Positions 7,428 to 16,098 are shown, counted from the stretch's first letter. The stretch: DNA of 64,000 nt from Massilia sp. Bi118 (GCF_918697865.1 NZ_CAKKMV010000018.1:1-64000), one strand, 5' to 3'. Numbers and translations are program-made. The notes: generated from the sequence alone by a model not told the origin.

Positions 7428-9317
7428 TTACACCTGATCCAGCGATTTCCCTGCCAGGACCTTCCTGACGCTCTTGTCCATGCGCCGCGCCGCGAAATCC
7501 TCGGTGCCGTGGGCCAGCGCCTGCACCGCGTCGTGCAGCTTGTTCTGGCGCTCGTCGACGCCGACCGCATCGTCGTTCGAACGGGCCAGCGCGTCGCGCA
7601 CGCCCTGCTCCAGCGTCGCCACGGCCGCGCGTTCTTCACCGCTCAGCAGCTCGGCGTCGGTATCCAGCGCCGACTGCGTGGCCAGCAGGATGCGCTCGGC
7701 CTCGACCTGCTCTTCGCGCAGCGCACGGGCGACCATGTCGACCTGCGCCGAGTTGTACGAATCCTGCAGCATGCGCGCGACTTCGTCGTCGCCCAGTCCG
7801 TAGGACGGCTTGACGGTGATGTGCGCCTCGACGCCCGAACGCGTCTCGCGCGCCGACACCGCCAGCAGGCCGTCCGCATCGACCTGGTAGGTCACGCGGA
7901 TGCGCGCCGCGCCGGCCGCCATCGGCGGGATGCCGCGCAGCTCGAAGCGCGCCAGCGAACGGCAGTCGGACACCAGCTCGCGCTCGCCCTGCACGACGTG
8001 CACCGCCAGCGCGGTCTGCCCGTCCTTGAAGGTCGTGAACTCCTGCGCGCGTGCGCACGGAATGGTCGAGTTGCGCGGGATGATCTTCTCGACCAGGCCG
8101 CCCATGGTCTCAATGCCCAGCGACAGCGGGGTCACGTCCAGCAGCAGCCAGTCGTCGCCGGCGGCGCGGTTACCGGCCAGCAGATTCGCCTGGATCGCGG
8201 CGCCCAGCGCCACCACCTTGTCCGGGTCGATGTTCGCGTGCGGGATGGTCTTGAAATAGTCGCCCACTGCGCGGCGGATAGTCGGCATGCGGGTGGCGCC
8301 GCCGACCAGCACCACGCCGTCGACGTCTTCGACCGACACGTCGGCGTCGCGCATGGCCTTGCGGACCGCGTTCATGGTCTTGGCGACCAGCGGCTGCGTG
8401 ATCTCGGCGAAGGTCTTCGCCTGAATCGTCACCTGCACGATTTCGCCCGACTTCAGAATCGCCTCGACCGTCGTCTCTTCGTTGGTCGACAGCAGTTCCT
8501 TGGCCTGGCGCGCCTTGACCATCAGGGTCGCAGTGTCCTCATCCGACAGCGGCGCGAGGCCGGCCTGCTGGGTGATGTGGCAGAACAGGCGCTGGTCGAA
8601 ATCGTCGCCGCCCAGGGCCGAATCGCCGCCGGTCGACAGCACCTCGAAGACACCTTTGGACAACTTCAGGATCGAGATGTCGAAGGTGCCGCCGCCCAGG
8701 TCGTAGACCGCGTAGACGCCCTCTTTACCGTGATCGAGGCCATAGGCGATGGCGGCGGCGGTCGGCTCGGACAGCAGGCGCAGCACGTTCAGGCCGGCCA
8801 GCTGGGCAGCGTCCTTGGTCGCCTGGCGCTGGGCGTCGTCGAAGTAGGCAGGCACGGTGATCACGGCGCCGACCAGTTCGTCGCCGAGGGCGTCTTCCGC
8901 GGTCTGGCGCAGGGTCGCGAGGATTTGCGCGGAGACTTCGACCGGGCTCTTTACGCCGGCGACGGTCTTGACCTGGACCATACCCGGAGCGTCCACGAAA
9001 TCGTAGGGCATGTTCTCGGCGTGCGCGATGTCCTTCAGGCCGCGGCCCATGAAGCGCTTGACGGAGACGATGGTGTTCTTCGGATCGGTGGTGCGGTGGG
9101 CTTGCGCCTTGTAGCCGATGTTGGCGTGGCCGTTCGGCAGGTAGCGCACGATCGATGGCAGCAGCGCGCGGCCGTCTTCGTCGCTCAGCACTTCGGGAAT
9201 GCTGGAGCGGACGGTCGCGACGAGGGAATTGGTGGTGCCCAGGTCGATGCCCACCGCCAGCCGGTGCTGGTGCGGCGCGGTCGACATGCCGGGTTCGGAA
9301 ATCTGCAGTAGTGCCAT
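7428..9317 (-). CDS. hscA: Fe-S cluster chaperone HscA (Hsp70 family)
   Basis: A 629-residue Hsp70 chaperone that releases the cluster from IscU with HscB. The ATPase domain has VGIDLGTTNSLVATV near residue 22, YDLGGGTFDISIL near 200 and VVLVGGATRMPTI near 340; the peptide-binding domain has NSTIPCARAQEFTTFKDGQTA. The start at 9317 gives the family N terminus MALLQISEPG and follows an AGGTAA ribosome site. An upstream in-frame codon would add 17 unrelated residues inside a repeat. It lies between hscB and fdx in the isc operon. Confidence 0.96.
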   Translation of the reverse strand: MALLQISEPGMSTAPHQHRLAVGIDLGTTNSLVATVRSSIPEVLSDEDGRALLPSIVRYLPNGHANIGYKAQAHRTTDPKNTIVSVKRFMGRGLKDIAHAENMPYDFVDAPGMVQVKTVAGVKSPVEVSAQILATLRQTAEDALGDELVGAVITVPAYFDDAQRQATKDAAQLAGLNVLRLLSEPTAAAIAYGLDHGKEGVYAVYDLGGGTFDISILKLSKGVFEVLSTGGDSALGGDDFDQRLFCHITQQAGLAPLSDEDTATLMVKARQAKELLSTNEETTVEAILKSGEIVQVTIQAKTFAEITQPLVAKTMNAVRKAMRDADVSVEDVDGVVLVGGATRMPTIRRAVGDYFKTIPHANIDPDKVVALGAAIQANLLAGNRAAGDDWLLLDVTPLSLGIETMGGLVEKIIPRNSTIPCARAQEFTTFKDGQTALAVHVVQGERELVSDCRSLARFELRGIPPMAAGAARIRVTYQVDADGLLAVSARETRSGVEAHITVKPSYGLGDDEVARMLQDSYNSAQVDMVARALREEQVEAERILLATQSALDTDAELLSGEERAAVATLEQGVRDALARSNDDAVGVDERQNKLHDAVQALAHGTEDFAARRMDKSVRKVLAGKSLDQV

Positions 9318-9346
9318 GGTCGTGTTACCTGGGTTGTTTTTATTGT

Positions 9347-9415
9347 CGCGTGGGCACAGTGTGCCCACCCTACGAACGGCGGCGTTTCCCGTAGGGTGGG
9401 CACCCCGTGCCCACC
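9347..9415. repeat. REP-like doublet between hscA and hscB
   Basis: Two oppositely oriented copies of a GTAGGGTGGGCAC..GTGCCCAC element lie at 9347-9374 and 9390-9415. Each unit is palindromic inside, and the pair forms a larger inverted repeat, the arrangement of REP/BIME elements. The same unit pair occurs between iscU and iscA. Confidence 0.85.
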
Positions 9416-9422
9416 AAAGCCG

Positions 9423-9938
9423 TCAATTTTCCAGCGCTTCGAACGCGTAGTGCAGCTCGTCCGCGAACTTATCGAGGAACATCAGCGCCCGCACGCCCTG
9501 CGCCGCCTGGGTGAAATCGCCGGCGTCGAGCAACTTGCCGACCTGCGCCAGCCGGCTTTTCTTCTCGCCGCGCACCTGCGCATCCAACTCGTCGAGCGCC
9601 TCGGCGTCCTTGGACGCGCGCGCATCGGACAGCGCCTCGCGCAGTTCCATCTGCTGCATCAGGAAGTCCATCGGCATCGCCGTGTTGGACTCGGTCTGCA
9701 GATCGACGCCATTCAGCTCGCACAGGTAGCGCGCGCGCAGCATCGGGTTGCGCAGGGTCTGGTAAGCCTCGTTGGCGCGGGTCGCCCACTGCATCGCGAC
9801 GCGCTTTTCGGCGTCGCTGGCGTTGACGAAGCGGTCCGGGTGCACGCGGCCCTGGACTTCGCGATAGGCTGCGTCCAGCGCGTCCTGGTCGACGTCGAAT
9901 TGGGCGGGCAGCTGGAACAGCTCGAAGTGATTCTGCAT
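9423..9938 (-). CDS. hscB: Fe-S co-chaperone HscB (J-protein)
   Basis: A 171-residue J-domain co-chaperone that delivers IscU to HscA. The product begins MQNHFELFQLPAQFDVD; the HPD tripeptide that stimulates Hsp70 ATPase is at about residues 33-35 (RVHPDRF). The C-terminal helical domain that binds IscU carries MDFLMQQMELREAL. Length is normal for the family. It sits between iscA and hscA. Confidence 0.95.
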   Translation of the reverse strand: MQNHFELFQLPAQFDVDQDALDAAYREVQGRVHPDRFVNASDAEKRVAMQWATRANEAYQTLRNPMLRARYLCELNGVDLQTESNTAMPMDFLMQQMELREALSDARASKDAEALDELDAQVRGEKKSRLAQVGKLLDAGDFTQAAQGVRALMFLDKFADELHYAFEALEN

Positions 9939-9958
9939 CGTACCGGCTTTACTGAGCG

Positions 9959-10282
9959 TCAGATGCGGAAGGATTCGCCGCAGCCGCAGTTGTCCTTGAC
10001 GTTCGGGTTATTGAAGCGGAAGCCTTCGTTCAGGCCTTCGCGCGCGAAGTCCAGCTCGGTGCCGTCGATGTAGGCGAGGCTCTTCGGGTCGACGAAGACC
10101 TTCACGCCGTGCGACTCGAAGATATTGTCTTCAGCCGCCGGCTCGTCGACGTACTCCAGCTTGTAGGCCAGGCCGGAGCAGCCGGTCGTGCGCACACCGA
10201 AACGCAAGCCGACACCCTTGCCCCGGCGTTCGAGGTAGCGGGTGATGTGACGCGCGGCTTTTTCGGTCAGGGTGATTGCCAT
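9959..10282 (-). CDS. iscA: Iron-sulfur assembly protein IscA
   Basis: A 107-residue A-type carrier. The three cluster-binding Cys lie in TTGCSGLAY (about residue 35) and NCGCGESF at the end. The product starts MAITLTEKAARHI as in other IscA proteins, which fixes the start at 10282; the longer open frame upstream is repeat-derived. It moves [4Fe-4S] clusters or iron to target proteins. It follows iscU after a gap filled by a REP-like doublet. Confidence 0.95.
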   Translation of the reverse strand: MAITLTEKAARHITRYLERRGKGVGLRFGVRTTGCSGLAYKLEYVDEPAAEDNIFESHGVKVFVDPKSLAYIDGTELDFAREGLNEGFRFNNPNVKDNCGCGESFRI

Positions 10283-10326
10283 GTTCAGTTCTCTCCAGCT
10301 GTTTCGGTTGCTACGGTTTGCTACAT

Positions 10327-10409
10327 CGTAGGGTGGGCACCCTGTGCCCACGCGCGACGCCCGATATGACGCGAACGTTGTGCGTGGGCTCGGGGAGCCC
10401 ACCCTACGA
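10327..10409. repeat. REP-like doublet between iscA and iscU
   Basis: Two oppositely facing palindromic units (10327-10354 and 10382-10408), built on GTAGGGTGGGC / GCCCACCCTAC, are separated by about 27 bases. They match the doublet between hscA and hscB. A stable stem of this kind could protect or cut the isc mRNA between iscU and iscA. Confidence 0.85.
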
Positions 10410-10410
10410 A

Positions 10411-10809
10411 TTACGCGGCTTTTTCTTCGGCTGCGTGCTTGTGCTTGTAATCGGCCACAGCCGCCTTGATCGCATCCTCTGCCAGGATCGAGCAGTGGAT
10501 CTTCACCGGCGGCAGCGCCAGTTCTTCGGCGATCTGGGTGTTCTTGATGGACAGCGCTTCGTCCAGCGACTTGCCCTTCACCCATTCGGTCACCAGCGAG
10601 CTCGAAGCGATCGCCGAGCCGCAGCCGTAGGTCTTGAATTTCGCGTCTTCGATCACGCCGGCTTCGTTCACCTTGATCTGCAGCTTCATCACGTCGCCGC
10701 AGGCCGGGGCGCCGACCATGCCGGTGCCGACGTCGTCGGAGTTCTTGTCGAACGAGCCGACGTTGCGCGGGTTTTCGTAGTGGTCGAGGACTTTGTCGGA
10801 ATATGCCAT
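10411..10809 (-). CDS. iscU: Fe-S scaffold protein IscU
   Basis: A 132-residue scaffold on which clusters are built. The three ligand Cys are in GAPACGDVM (about 37), TYGCGSAIASSS (about 63) and KIHCSILAEDAI (about 106), with the conserved Asp in ACGD. The HscA-binding LPPVK motif is present (ALPPVKIHC). It lies 24 bases after iscS. Confidence 0.97.
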   Translation of the reverse strand: MAYSDKVLDHYENPRNVGSFDKNSDDVGTGMVGAPACGDVMKLQIKVNEAGVIEDAKFKTYGCGSAIASSSLVTEWVKGKSLDEALSIKNTQIAEELALPPVKIHCSILAEDAIKAAVADYKHKHAAEEKAA

Positions 10810-10833
10810 GGTGGTTCTCCTAGAATTCGTAAA

Positions 10834-12090
10834 TTAGTGTGCGGCCCATTGGATCGAATTCAGGTCGATCCCGTCCTTGTGCATTTCCCACAGCGGCGAC
10901 AGTTCGCGCAGCTTGCCGACTTTCGATTTCAGTAGGTTGATCGCGAAGTCGATGTCTTCCTCGGTGGTGAAGCGGCCGATGGTGAAGCGGATCGAGCTGT
11001 GCGCCAGTTCGTCGCTGCGGCCCAGTGCGCGCAGCACGTAGGACGGCTCCAGCGAAGCCGAGGTGCAGGCCGAACCCGACGACACCGCCAGGTCCTTGAC
11101 CGCCATGATCAGCGATTCGCCTTCGACGAAGTTGAAGGACACGTTCAGGTTGTGCGGCACGCGGTGTTCCATGTCGCCGTTGATGTAGACCTCTTCGATC
11201 TCCATCAGGCCCTTGGCCAGGCGGTCGCGCAGCGCCTTCACTTTCGCGATCTCGGCGTCCATCTCTTCCCTGGCGATGCGGAAGGCTTCGCCCATGCCCA
11301 CGATCTGGTGGGTCGGCAGCGTGCCCGAACGCAGGCCGCGCTCGTGGCCGCCGCCGTGCATCTGCGCTTCCAGGCGCACGCGCGGCTTGCGGCGCACGTA
11401 CAGGGCGCCGACGCCTTTCGGGCCATAGGTCTTGTGGGCGGTGAAGGTCATCAGGTCGACCTTCAGCGCTTCCAGGTTGATGTGGACCTTGCCGGTGGCC
11501 TGGGCGGCGTCGCAGTGGAAGATCACGCCCTTCTTGCGGCACAGCTCACCGATTTCGGCGATCGGCTGGATCACGCCGATCTCGTTATTCACCAGCATCA
11601 CGGAGACCAGGATGGTGTCCGGGCGGATCGCCGCTTCCAGCTGTTCCAGCGAGACCAGGCCGTTGTCCTGCGGCTCGAGGTAGGTCGCCTCGAAGCCGAC
11701 GCGTTCCAGCTCGCGCACGGTGTCGAGCACCGACTTGTGCTCGGTCTTCACGGTGATGATGTGCTTGCCCTTCGTTTTATAGAAGTTGGCGGCACCCTTC
11801 AGGGCCAGGTTGTTCGATTCGGTCGCGCCCGAGGTCCAGATGATCTCGCGCGGATCGGCGCCGACCAGGGCGGCGACATTGGCGCGCGCTTCCTCGACGG
11901 CGGCTTCGGCGCTCCAGCCGTAGGCGTGGCTGCGCGAGGCCGGATTGCCGAACTGCTCGCGCAGGAAGGGAATCATCGCATCGGCGACACGCGGATCGAT
12001 CGGCGTGGTGGCCGAGTAGTCCATGTAGATCGGGAAGTGCGGTGCAGTCTGGAAGCTCTGCTCGATTTTTTTGTCCAGGGGCGCGTTCAT
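10834..12090 (-). CDS. iscS: Cysteine desulfurase IscS
   Basis: A 418-residue PLP enzyme that takes sulfur from cysteine for IscU and for tRNA thiolation. It has YMDYSATTPIDPRV near residue 22, the PLP-binding His in TVKTEHKSVLD, the Schiff-base Lys in TFTAHKTYGPKG and the persulfide Cys in SSGSACTSASLEPS near residue 340. The end, DLNSIQWAAH, is the IscU-docking tail. The ATG overlaps the iscR stop by one base (TGATG), so translation is coupled. Confidence 0.97.
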   Translation of the reverse strand: MNAPLDKKIEQSFQTAPHFPIYMDYSATTPIDPRVADAMIPFLREQFGNPASRSHAYGWSAEAAVEEARANVAALVGADPREIIWTSGATESNNLALKGAANFYKTKGKHIITVKTEHKSVLDTVRELERVGFEATYLEPQDNGLVSLEQLEAAIRPDTILVSVMLVNNEIGVIQPIAEIGELCRKKGVIFHCDAAQATGKVHINLEALKVDLMTFTAHKTYGPKGVGALYVRRKPRVRLEAQMHGGGHERGLRSGTLPTHQIVGMGEAFRIAREEMDAEIAKVKALRDRLAKGLMEIEEVYINGDMEHRVPHNLNVSFNFVEGESLIMAVKDLAVSSGSACTSASLEPSYVLRALGRSDELAHSSIRFTIGRFTTEEDIDFAINLLKSKVGKLRELSPLWEMHKDGIDLNSIQWAAH

Positions 12091-12605
12091 CAGTTCACTC
12101 CATTCAATATGCTGTGCGTTGCTTCGGTATTCTCGGCCGGCGCGTGGCGGTGCATCACCACCACGTTCTGTTCCTTCTGCTCTTTCTGTTTCTGCTGCTC
12201 GACCAGGTCATGCAGGGTGACCGAATCGAGGTAATCGACCATCTTCGCGTTCAGCGTGGCCCACAGCTCGTGGGTCATGCAGCGCGTGCCGCTGGCGGCA
12301 TCGGCGCCGTGGCAGTTTTCCTTGCCGCCGCACTGGGTGGCGTCGAGCGGCTCATCGACGGCGATGATGATGTCGGCCACAGTCACCTTGTCGGCGCTGC
12401 GCGCCAGGCTGTAACCGCCACCCGGGCCACGCACCGATTCGACGATCTCGTGCCGGCGCAGCTTGCCGAACAGTTGCTCCAGATAGGACAGCGAAATGGC
12501 CTGGCGCTGGCTGATGCCCGACAGCGTGACGGGACCCTTGCCCTGGCGCAGGGCAAGATCGATCATCGCAGTAACAGCAAAACGGCCTTTGGTGGTCAGA
12601 CGCAT
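12090..12605 (-). CDS. iscR: Fe-S-responsive Rrf2 regulator IscR
   Basis: A 171-residue regulator that binds a [2Fe-2S] cluster and represses the isc operon when clusters are plentiful. It begins MRLTTKGRFAVTAMIDLAL with a winged helix; the recognition helix is ISLSYLEQLFGKLRR. The ligand Cys lie in QCGGKENCHGADAASGTRC, spaced 5 and 10 residues apart; the second gap is wider than the 5 seen in E. coli. The start at 12605 matches the family; a longer frame upstream covers the leader. It is the first gene of the operon. Confidence 0.96.
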   Translation of the reverse strand: MRLTTKGRFAVTAMIDLALRQGKGPVTLSGISQRQAISLSYLEQLFGKLRRHEIVESVRGPGGGYSLARSADKVTVADIIIAVDEPLDATQCGGKENCHGADAASGTRCMTHELWATLNAKMVDYLDSVTLHDLVEQQKQKEQKEQNVVVMHRHAPAENTEATHSILNGVN

Positions 12606-12700
12606 CACAACCCCGGGTTGGTTTCCAGACAGTGGTAAAATCTTGCTTCTCTTCAACGTCTTCAAGTGCATTTCCTGCATGAGCAAGAACTAAAACCTGA

Positions 12701-12725
12701 TTAGTTGATTGAATTAGTCAAGTAT
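12701..12725 (-). promoter_or_regulatory. Type 1 IscR binding site upstream of iscR
   Basis: Read on the minus strand, these 25 bases start ATACTTGACT and continue AATTCAATCAACTAA. They fit the known type 1 IscR consensus (ATASYYGACTRWWWYAGTCRRSTAT) at all but two positions by my count. The site contains a TTGACT that can serve as the -35 element, so bound holo-IscR would block transcription. The remaining leader down to 12606 shows no other clear signal. Confidence 0.85.
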
Positions 12726-12776
12726 AGCGCATCCGACGGGGTTTGTCTTGGAGGCCCCAAAAGTGGCCAGCTCTCC

Positions 12777-12925
12777 AAATTCGGGGTCAGAGCACTTTTT
12801 TGTGCAATAGCCGCTGCACAAGTTTCGCCCTGCCCATCACCTGTCTTCCCTCTGCCGCCATGCCAGCTGTTCATGACATGCTTCCGAGGATCAATTGATC
12901 AAAAAAGTGGTCTGACCCCGAATTT
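12777..12925. repeat. MITE-like element with 25-base terminal inverted repeats
   Basis: The ends AAATTCGGGGTCAGAGCAC + TTTTTT (12777-12801) and its inverse at 12901-12925 match at 24 of 25 positions and enclose 99 bases without a reading frame of note. Similar GGGGTCAGA..ACTTTTT ends flank small transposase units in other proteobacteria, as I recall. The right end contains the TAA stop of the following glycosylase-like gene. This accounts for most of the 318-base gap before iscR. Confidence 0.75.
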
Positions 12926-13691
12926 AGGGTTGCAGCAGTTGCATCGGGCCGAAGAGTTTGTGCATGCCCTGGTGGCCGATGAAGCTGAGGTTGTAGGGGT
13001 GTTCTGCGTGGATTTGCGGGAAGCCGTCGGTTTCGGGGACTTTTTTCAGTTGTTCGGCGATCTTGCCCCACAGGACCAGGGTCGGCTTTTCCTTGCACTC
13101 CCCCAGGGCCGCGAAGATGTCGCGCTGGAAGGGTAGCCAGGCGCGGGCGTCGACTACCGGGGCAACGTGCTTGCGGAATACCAGCGAGGCGTTCAACAGC
13201 AGGAAGCCTTGCGCGATGAGCTTGTCCTGCAGCGCCGGCAGGGTCTGGATGAATGCGCCTTCGCGCGCCGCCCTGGCGATCGGCGCCATGGCCGCGCCGC
13301 CGGTATCGGCTACGTTCAATCGGCCGTCGGCCACCAGCAGCATCTTCATGAAGTTGCGCAGCGAGGTCGCGCGGTTGACCGGCTTCGACAGGCCCGTGTC
13401 CGACCACAAATCGCCCACCGCGCCGTCCATGAAGCACACGCCGGTCGCGCTTTCCGGGCGCGGATACGGCCCCTCCCCCACCAGCACGTAGCGGACCTGT
13501 TGCAGCGGCAAGGAAAACGCCGCGAACAGGCGCCCGCCGTTCGGCAGGTAATCGTCGACGGCCAGCGCCGGCAGGTAGGCCGGGTCGGCCTCCATCATGG
13601 CGCGCAGGCCGGCTTCCAGATGCGGCCGCCAGGAGGCATCGGCCAGGTCCAGGGCATCGAGGATGGGAGCGGGGATCGAGGTATTCGGCAT
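12924..13691 (-). CDS. Family 1 uracil-DNA glycosylase-like protein with degenerate active site
   Basis: A 255-residue protein with the layout of Ung. Where Ung has LGQDPYHGPGQAHGLAF, this protein has VGEGPYPRPESATGVCF, so the catalytic Asp of GQDPYH is Gly. Downstream signatures remain: SLRNFMKML, the GFLLLNASLVFR strand, TLVLWG and AEHPYNLSFIGH near the position of the HPS loop. It may lack glycosylase activity or use another residue. The start at 13691 gives MPNTSIPAPILDALD; upstream frames are less likely. The stop lies in an inverted-repeat element. Confidence 0.75.
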   Translation of the reverse strand: MPNTSIPAPILDALDLADASWRPHLEAGLRAMMEADPAYLPALAVDDYLPNGGRLFAAFSLPLQQVRYVLVGEGPYPRPESATGVCFMDGAVGDLWSDTGLSKPVNRATSLRNFMKMLLVADGRLNVADTGGAAMAPIARAAREGAFIQTLPALQDKLIAQGFLLLNASLVFRKHVAPVVDARAWLPFQRDIFAALGECKEKPTLVLWGKIAEQLKKVPETDGFPQIHAEHPYNLSFIGHQGMHKLFGPMQLLQP

Positions 13692-13855
13692 GGCTGGAAT
13701 GGCAAGCTGAAAAGGACGCAGATTGTAGCCGACCGGGCCGTCCGCAAGGCCGCGCACGGGCTTTTTTTGCGGACTGTTCCGCGCGTCAAACTGGCGTCCG
13801 GCTTTCGCGAATCGGTGCATCATCAGCCGCATCTTGCAACCGACAGGAGACCCTC

Positions 13856-14314
13856 ATGCAAACGATCCAGGATGTGATGACCCGCGACGTGCAAAGCATC
13901 TCGCCGCAGGAAACGATACAGCGCGCCGCCCAGATGATGGATGAGCTGAACGTCGGCTCCATCCCCGTGCTCGATGGCCAGAAGCTGGTCGGCATGATCA
14001 CCGACCGCGACATCACCGTGCGCGCCACCGCCGCCGGCCAGGCCCCGGGCAGCACCCGCGTCGGCGACGTGATGAGCACCGACGTGCGCACCTGCTCGCC
14101 CAACCAGACCGTCGACGAGGTGCTGGGCCAGATGGGCGACGTGCAGATCCGCCGCGTGCCGGTCGTCGACGAGCAGTCGCAGGAAGTGGTCGGCATCGTC
14201 TCGATGGGCGACATGGCGACCAAGCACTCGGCCGGCATCGACCACGCGCTCGAAGAGGTGTCGACGCCGTCGGAGCCGGACCGCTCGATGATCGGCTCGC
14301 AGACCCGTCACTGA
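13856..14314 (+). CDS. Two-CBS-domain protein
   Basis: A 152-residue protein made almost only of two CBS domains (about 8-62 and 73-128). Each ends in the typical pattern: VGMITDRDITVRA in the first, VGIVSMGDMATK in the second. Such stand-alone CBS pairs bind adenine nucleotides and act as energy or redox sensors. AGGAGACCCTC precedes the ATG at 13856. It stands alone between convergent neighbours, so no partner is indicated. Confidence 0.9.
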   Translation: MQTIQDVMTRDVQSISPQETIQRAAQMMDELNVGSIPVLDGQKLVGMITDRDITVRATAAGQAPGSTRVGDVMSTDVRTCSPNQTVDEVLGQMGDVQIRRVPVVDEQSQEVVGIVSMGDMATKHSAGIDHALEEVSTPSEPDRSMIGSQTRH

Positions 14315-14339
14315 TCACGCCAGCCAGCCCGGGCGCAGA

Positions 14340-14984
14340 TTACTCGGCGTCCGGCTGGTTCGAAGGATGCGCCGCGACGAAGGCCGGCATCGCGATGCAG
14401 GCCGCGTTGATGCGCGCAATCGCCGGATAGACGGCGATATCGATGCCATTGCGCTGCGCATTGAAAACCTGCGGCACCAGGCAGCAGTCGGCGATGGTCG
14501 GCGTGTCGCCGTGGCAGAACGCGCCGCCGGCGGGGTCGCGCGCCAGGTGCTGCTCCAGCGCCTCCAGGCCGCCGACCAGCCAGTGGCGGTACCACTCGGT
14601 CTTCTGCTCTTCCGACAGTCCCAGATCGCGCACCAGGTAACGCAGCACGCGCAGGTTGTTCACCGGGTGGATGTCGCAGGCGATGATCTGCGCCAGCTCG
14701 CGCACGCGGGCGCGCCCGATGGCGTCCGCCGGCATGATCGGCGTTTTCGGGTAGGCTTCTTCCAGGTACTCGAGAATGGCGACCGACTGCGTCAGCGTCA
14801 TGCCGGCGTCCTCGAAGCTTGGAACCAGGCCGCTCGGATTGATCGCGCGGTAGGATTCCTGTAATTGCTCGCCGCCGCCGCGCAGCAGGTGCACCGGCAC
14901 CGCCTCATACGTCAAACCCTTCAGGTTCAGCGCGATGCGGACGCGGTAGGCGGCCGAGCTGCGGAAATAGGTATAGAGCTTCAT
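14340..14984 (-). CDS. maiA: Maleylacetoacetate isomerase (zeta-class GST)
   Basis: A 214-residue glutathione-dependent isomerase that turns maleylacetoacetate into fumarylacetoacetate. It has the zeta signature SSAAYRVRIALNLKGL at residues 9-24 (here SS-A instead of SSCS), NPSGLVPSFEDAG and QSVAILEYLEEAYP. The C-terminal domain has HPVNNLRVLRYL and the GDTPTIADCCLVPQ motif. The ATG overlaps the TGA of the upstream fumarylacetoacetate hydrolase gene, so the two are a coupled aromatic-degradation pair. Confidence 0.93.
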   Translation of the reverse strand: MKLYTYFRSSAAYRVRIALNLKGLTYEAVPVHLLRGGGEQLQESYRAINPSGLVPSFEDAGMTLTQSVAILEYLEEAYPKTPIMPADAIGRARVRELAQIIACDIHPVNNLRVLRYLVRDLGLSEEQKTEWYRHWLVGGLEALEQHLARDPAGGAFCHGDTPTIADCCLVPQVFNAQRNGIDIAVYPAIARINAACIAMPAFVAAHPSNQPDAE

Positions 14985-16006
14985 TTCTGCGCCCCGTGGT
15001 AGTGGACCACTTCCTGATCGATGGTCCCGAAGATGCTCGCGCCACTGGCATCCAGCATCTCGATGCGGACCGTATCGCCGTAGCGCAGGAAGGAGGTCTG
15101 CGGCGCGCCCTGCTCGATGGTCTCGTACATCCGCACTTCGGCCAGGCAGCAGTAGCCGACGCCGCCGTTGGCGATGCTCGAGCCGTGCAGGCCGCCCTGC
15201 TTGTTCGATACCGTGCCCGAGCCGATGATGCTGCCGGCCGCCAGCTCGCGCGTCCTGGCGGCGTGCGCGACCAGCTGGGCGAAGCTGAAGGTCATGTCGT
15301 CACCGGCGTTGGGCCGGCCGAAGGGCGCGTCGTTGAGCGTGACCTGCAGCGGCAGGCACAGCTTGCTGTCGCGCCAGGCATCGCCCAGCTCGTCCGGCGT
15401 CACCGCCACCGGAGAAAAGGCGCTGGCCGGCTTCGACTGGAAGAAACCAAAACCCTTTTCCAGCTCCTTCGGGATCAGGTTGCGCAGCGAGACATCGTTC
15501 ACCAGCATCACCAGGCGGATCGCCTGCGCCGCCTGCTCGGGGCTCGCGCCCATGGGCACGTCGCCGGTGACGACCGCCACTTCCGCTTCGAGATCGACGC
15601 CCCAGTCCTCGGACAGCACCGCGATCGGGTCGCGCGGGCCGACGAAGGAATCCGAGCCGCCCTGGTACATCAGCGGATCCTGGTAGAAGGACGGCGGCAC
15701 CTGGGCGCCGCGCGCTTTACGGACCAGCTCGACGTGGTTGATGTAGGCCGAGCCATCGGCCCACTGGTAGGCGCGCGGCAGCGGCGAGGCGCACTCTTCT
15801 TCCAGGAAGGAGTCGGCGTCCTGGGCCAGGCCCTGGTTCAGCTGTTCGTACACCTGCTGCAGCTGCGGCGCGATGCGGTCCCAGTCGTCCAGCGCGGCCT
15901 GCAGGGTGCGCGCGATATTCGGTACAGCCTGGCAGGTGACGAGATCGCGGCTGACGACGACCAGGGTGCCGTCGCGGCCGCCGGCTTTCAGGGTGGCGAG
16001 TTTCAT
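14981..16006 (-). CDS. Fumarylacetoacetate hydrolase family protein
   Basis: A 341-residue cytosolic hydrolase of the FAH superfamily. Metal ligands of the family are visible in VDLEAEVAVVTGDVP (Glu-x-Glu, about 150-152) and MLVNDVSLRNLI (Asp about 181); GSGTVSNKQGG is the catalytic loop. It should cleave fumarylacetoacetate or a related beta-diketo acid, the last step after maiA. The start at 16006 gives MKLATLKAGGRDG. It is the first gene of the pair and is divergent from a LysR regulator, the likely controller. Confidence 0.9.
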   Translation of the reverse strand: MKLATLKAGGRDGTLVVVSRDLVTCQAVPNIARTLQAALDDWDRIAPQLQQVYEQLNQGLAQDADSFLEEECASPLPRAYQWADGSAYINHVELVRKARGAQVPPSFYQDPLMYQGGSDSFVGPRDPIAVLSEDWGVDLEAEVAVVTGDVPMGASPEQAAQAIRLVMLVNDVSLRNLIPKELEKGFGFFQSKPASAFSPVAVTPDELGDAWRDSKLCLPLQVTLNDAPFGRPNAGDDMTFSFAQLVAHAARTRELAAGSIIGSGTVSNKQGGLHGSSIANGGVGYCCLAEVRMYETIEQGAPQTSFLRYGDTVRIEMLDASGASIFGTIDQEVVHYHGAQK

Positions 16007-16098
16007 GAATTCCTCAGCGATTGAATGATGCCCCAATTAAAAATGAAAACGGACTATCATACAAACAGTTTTTTTCGCCTCATTTATCGGATTATCTG

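Noticed and set aside
7389..9311. A 640-codon open frame antisense to hscA
   Set aside because: It is the mirror of a GC-rich, strongly biased gene; its translation is low in normal protein character and it has no family motif.
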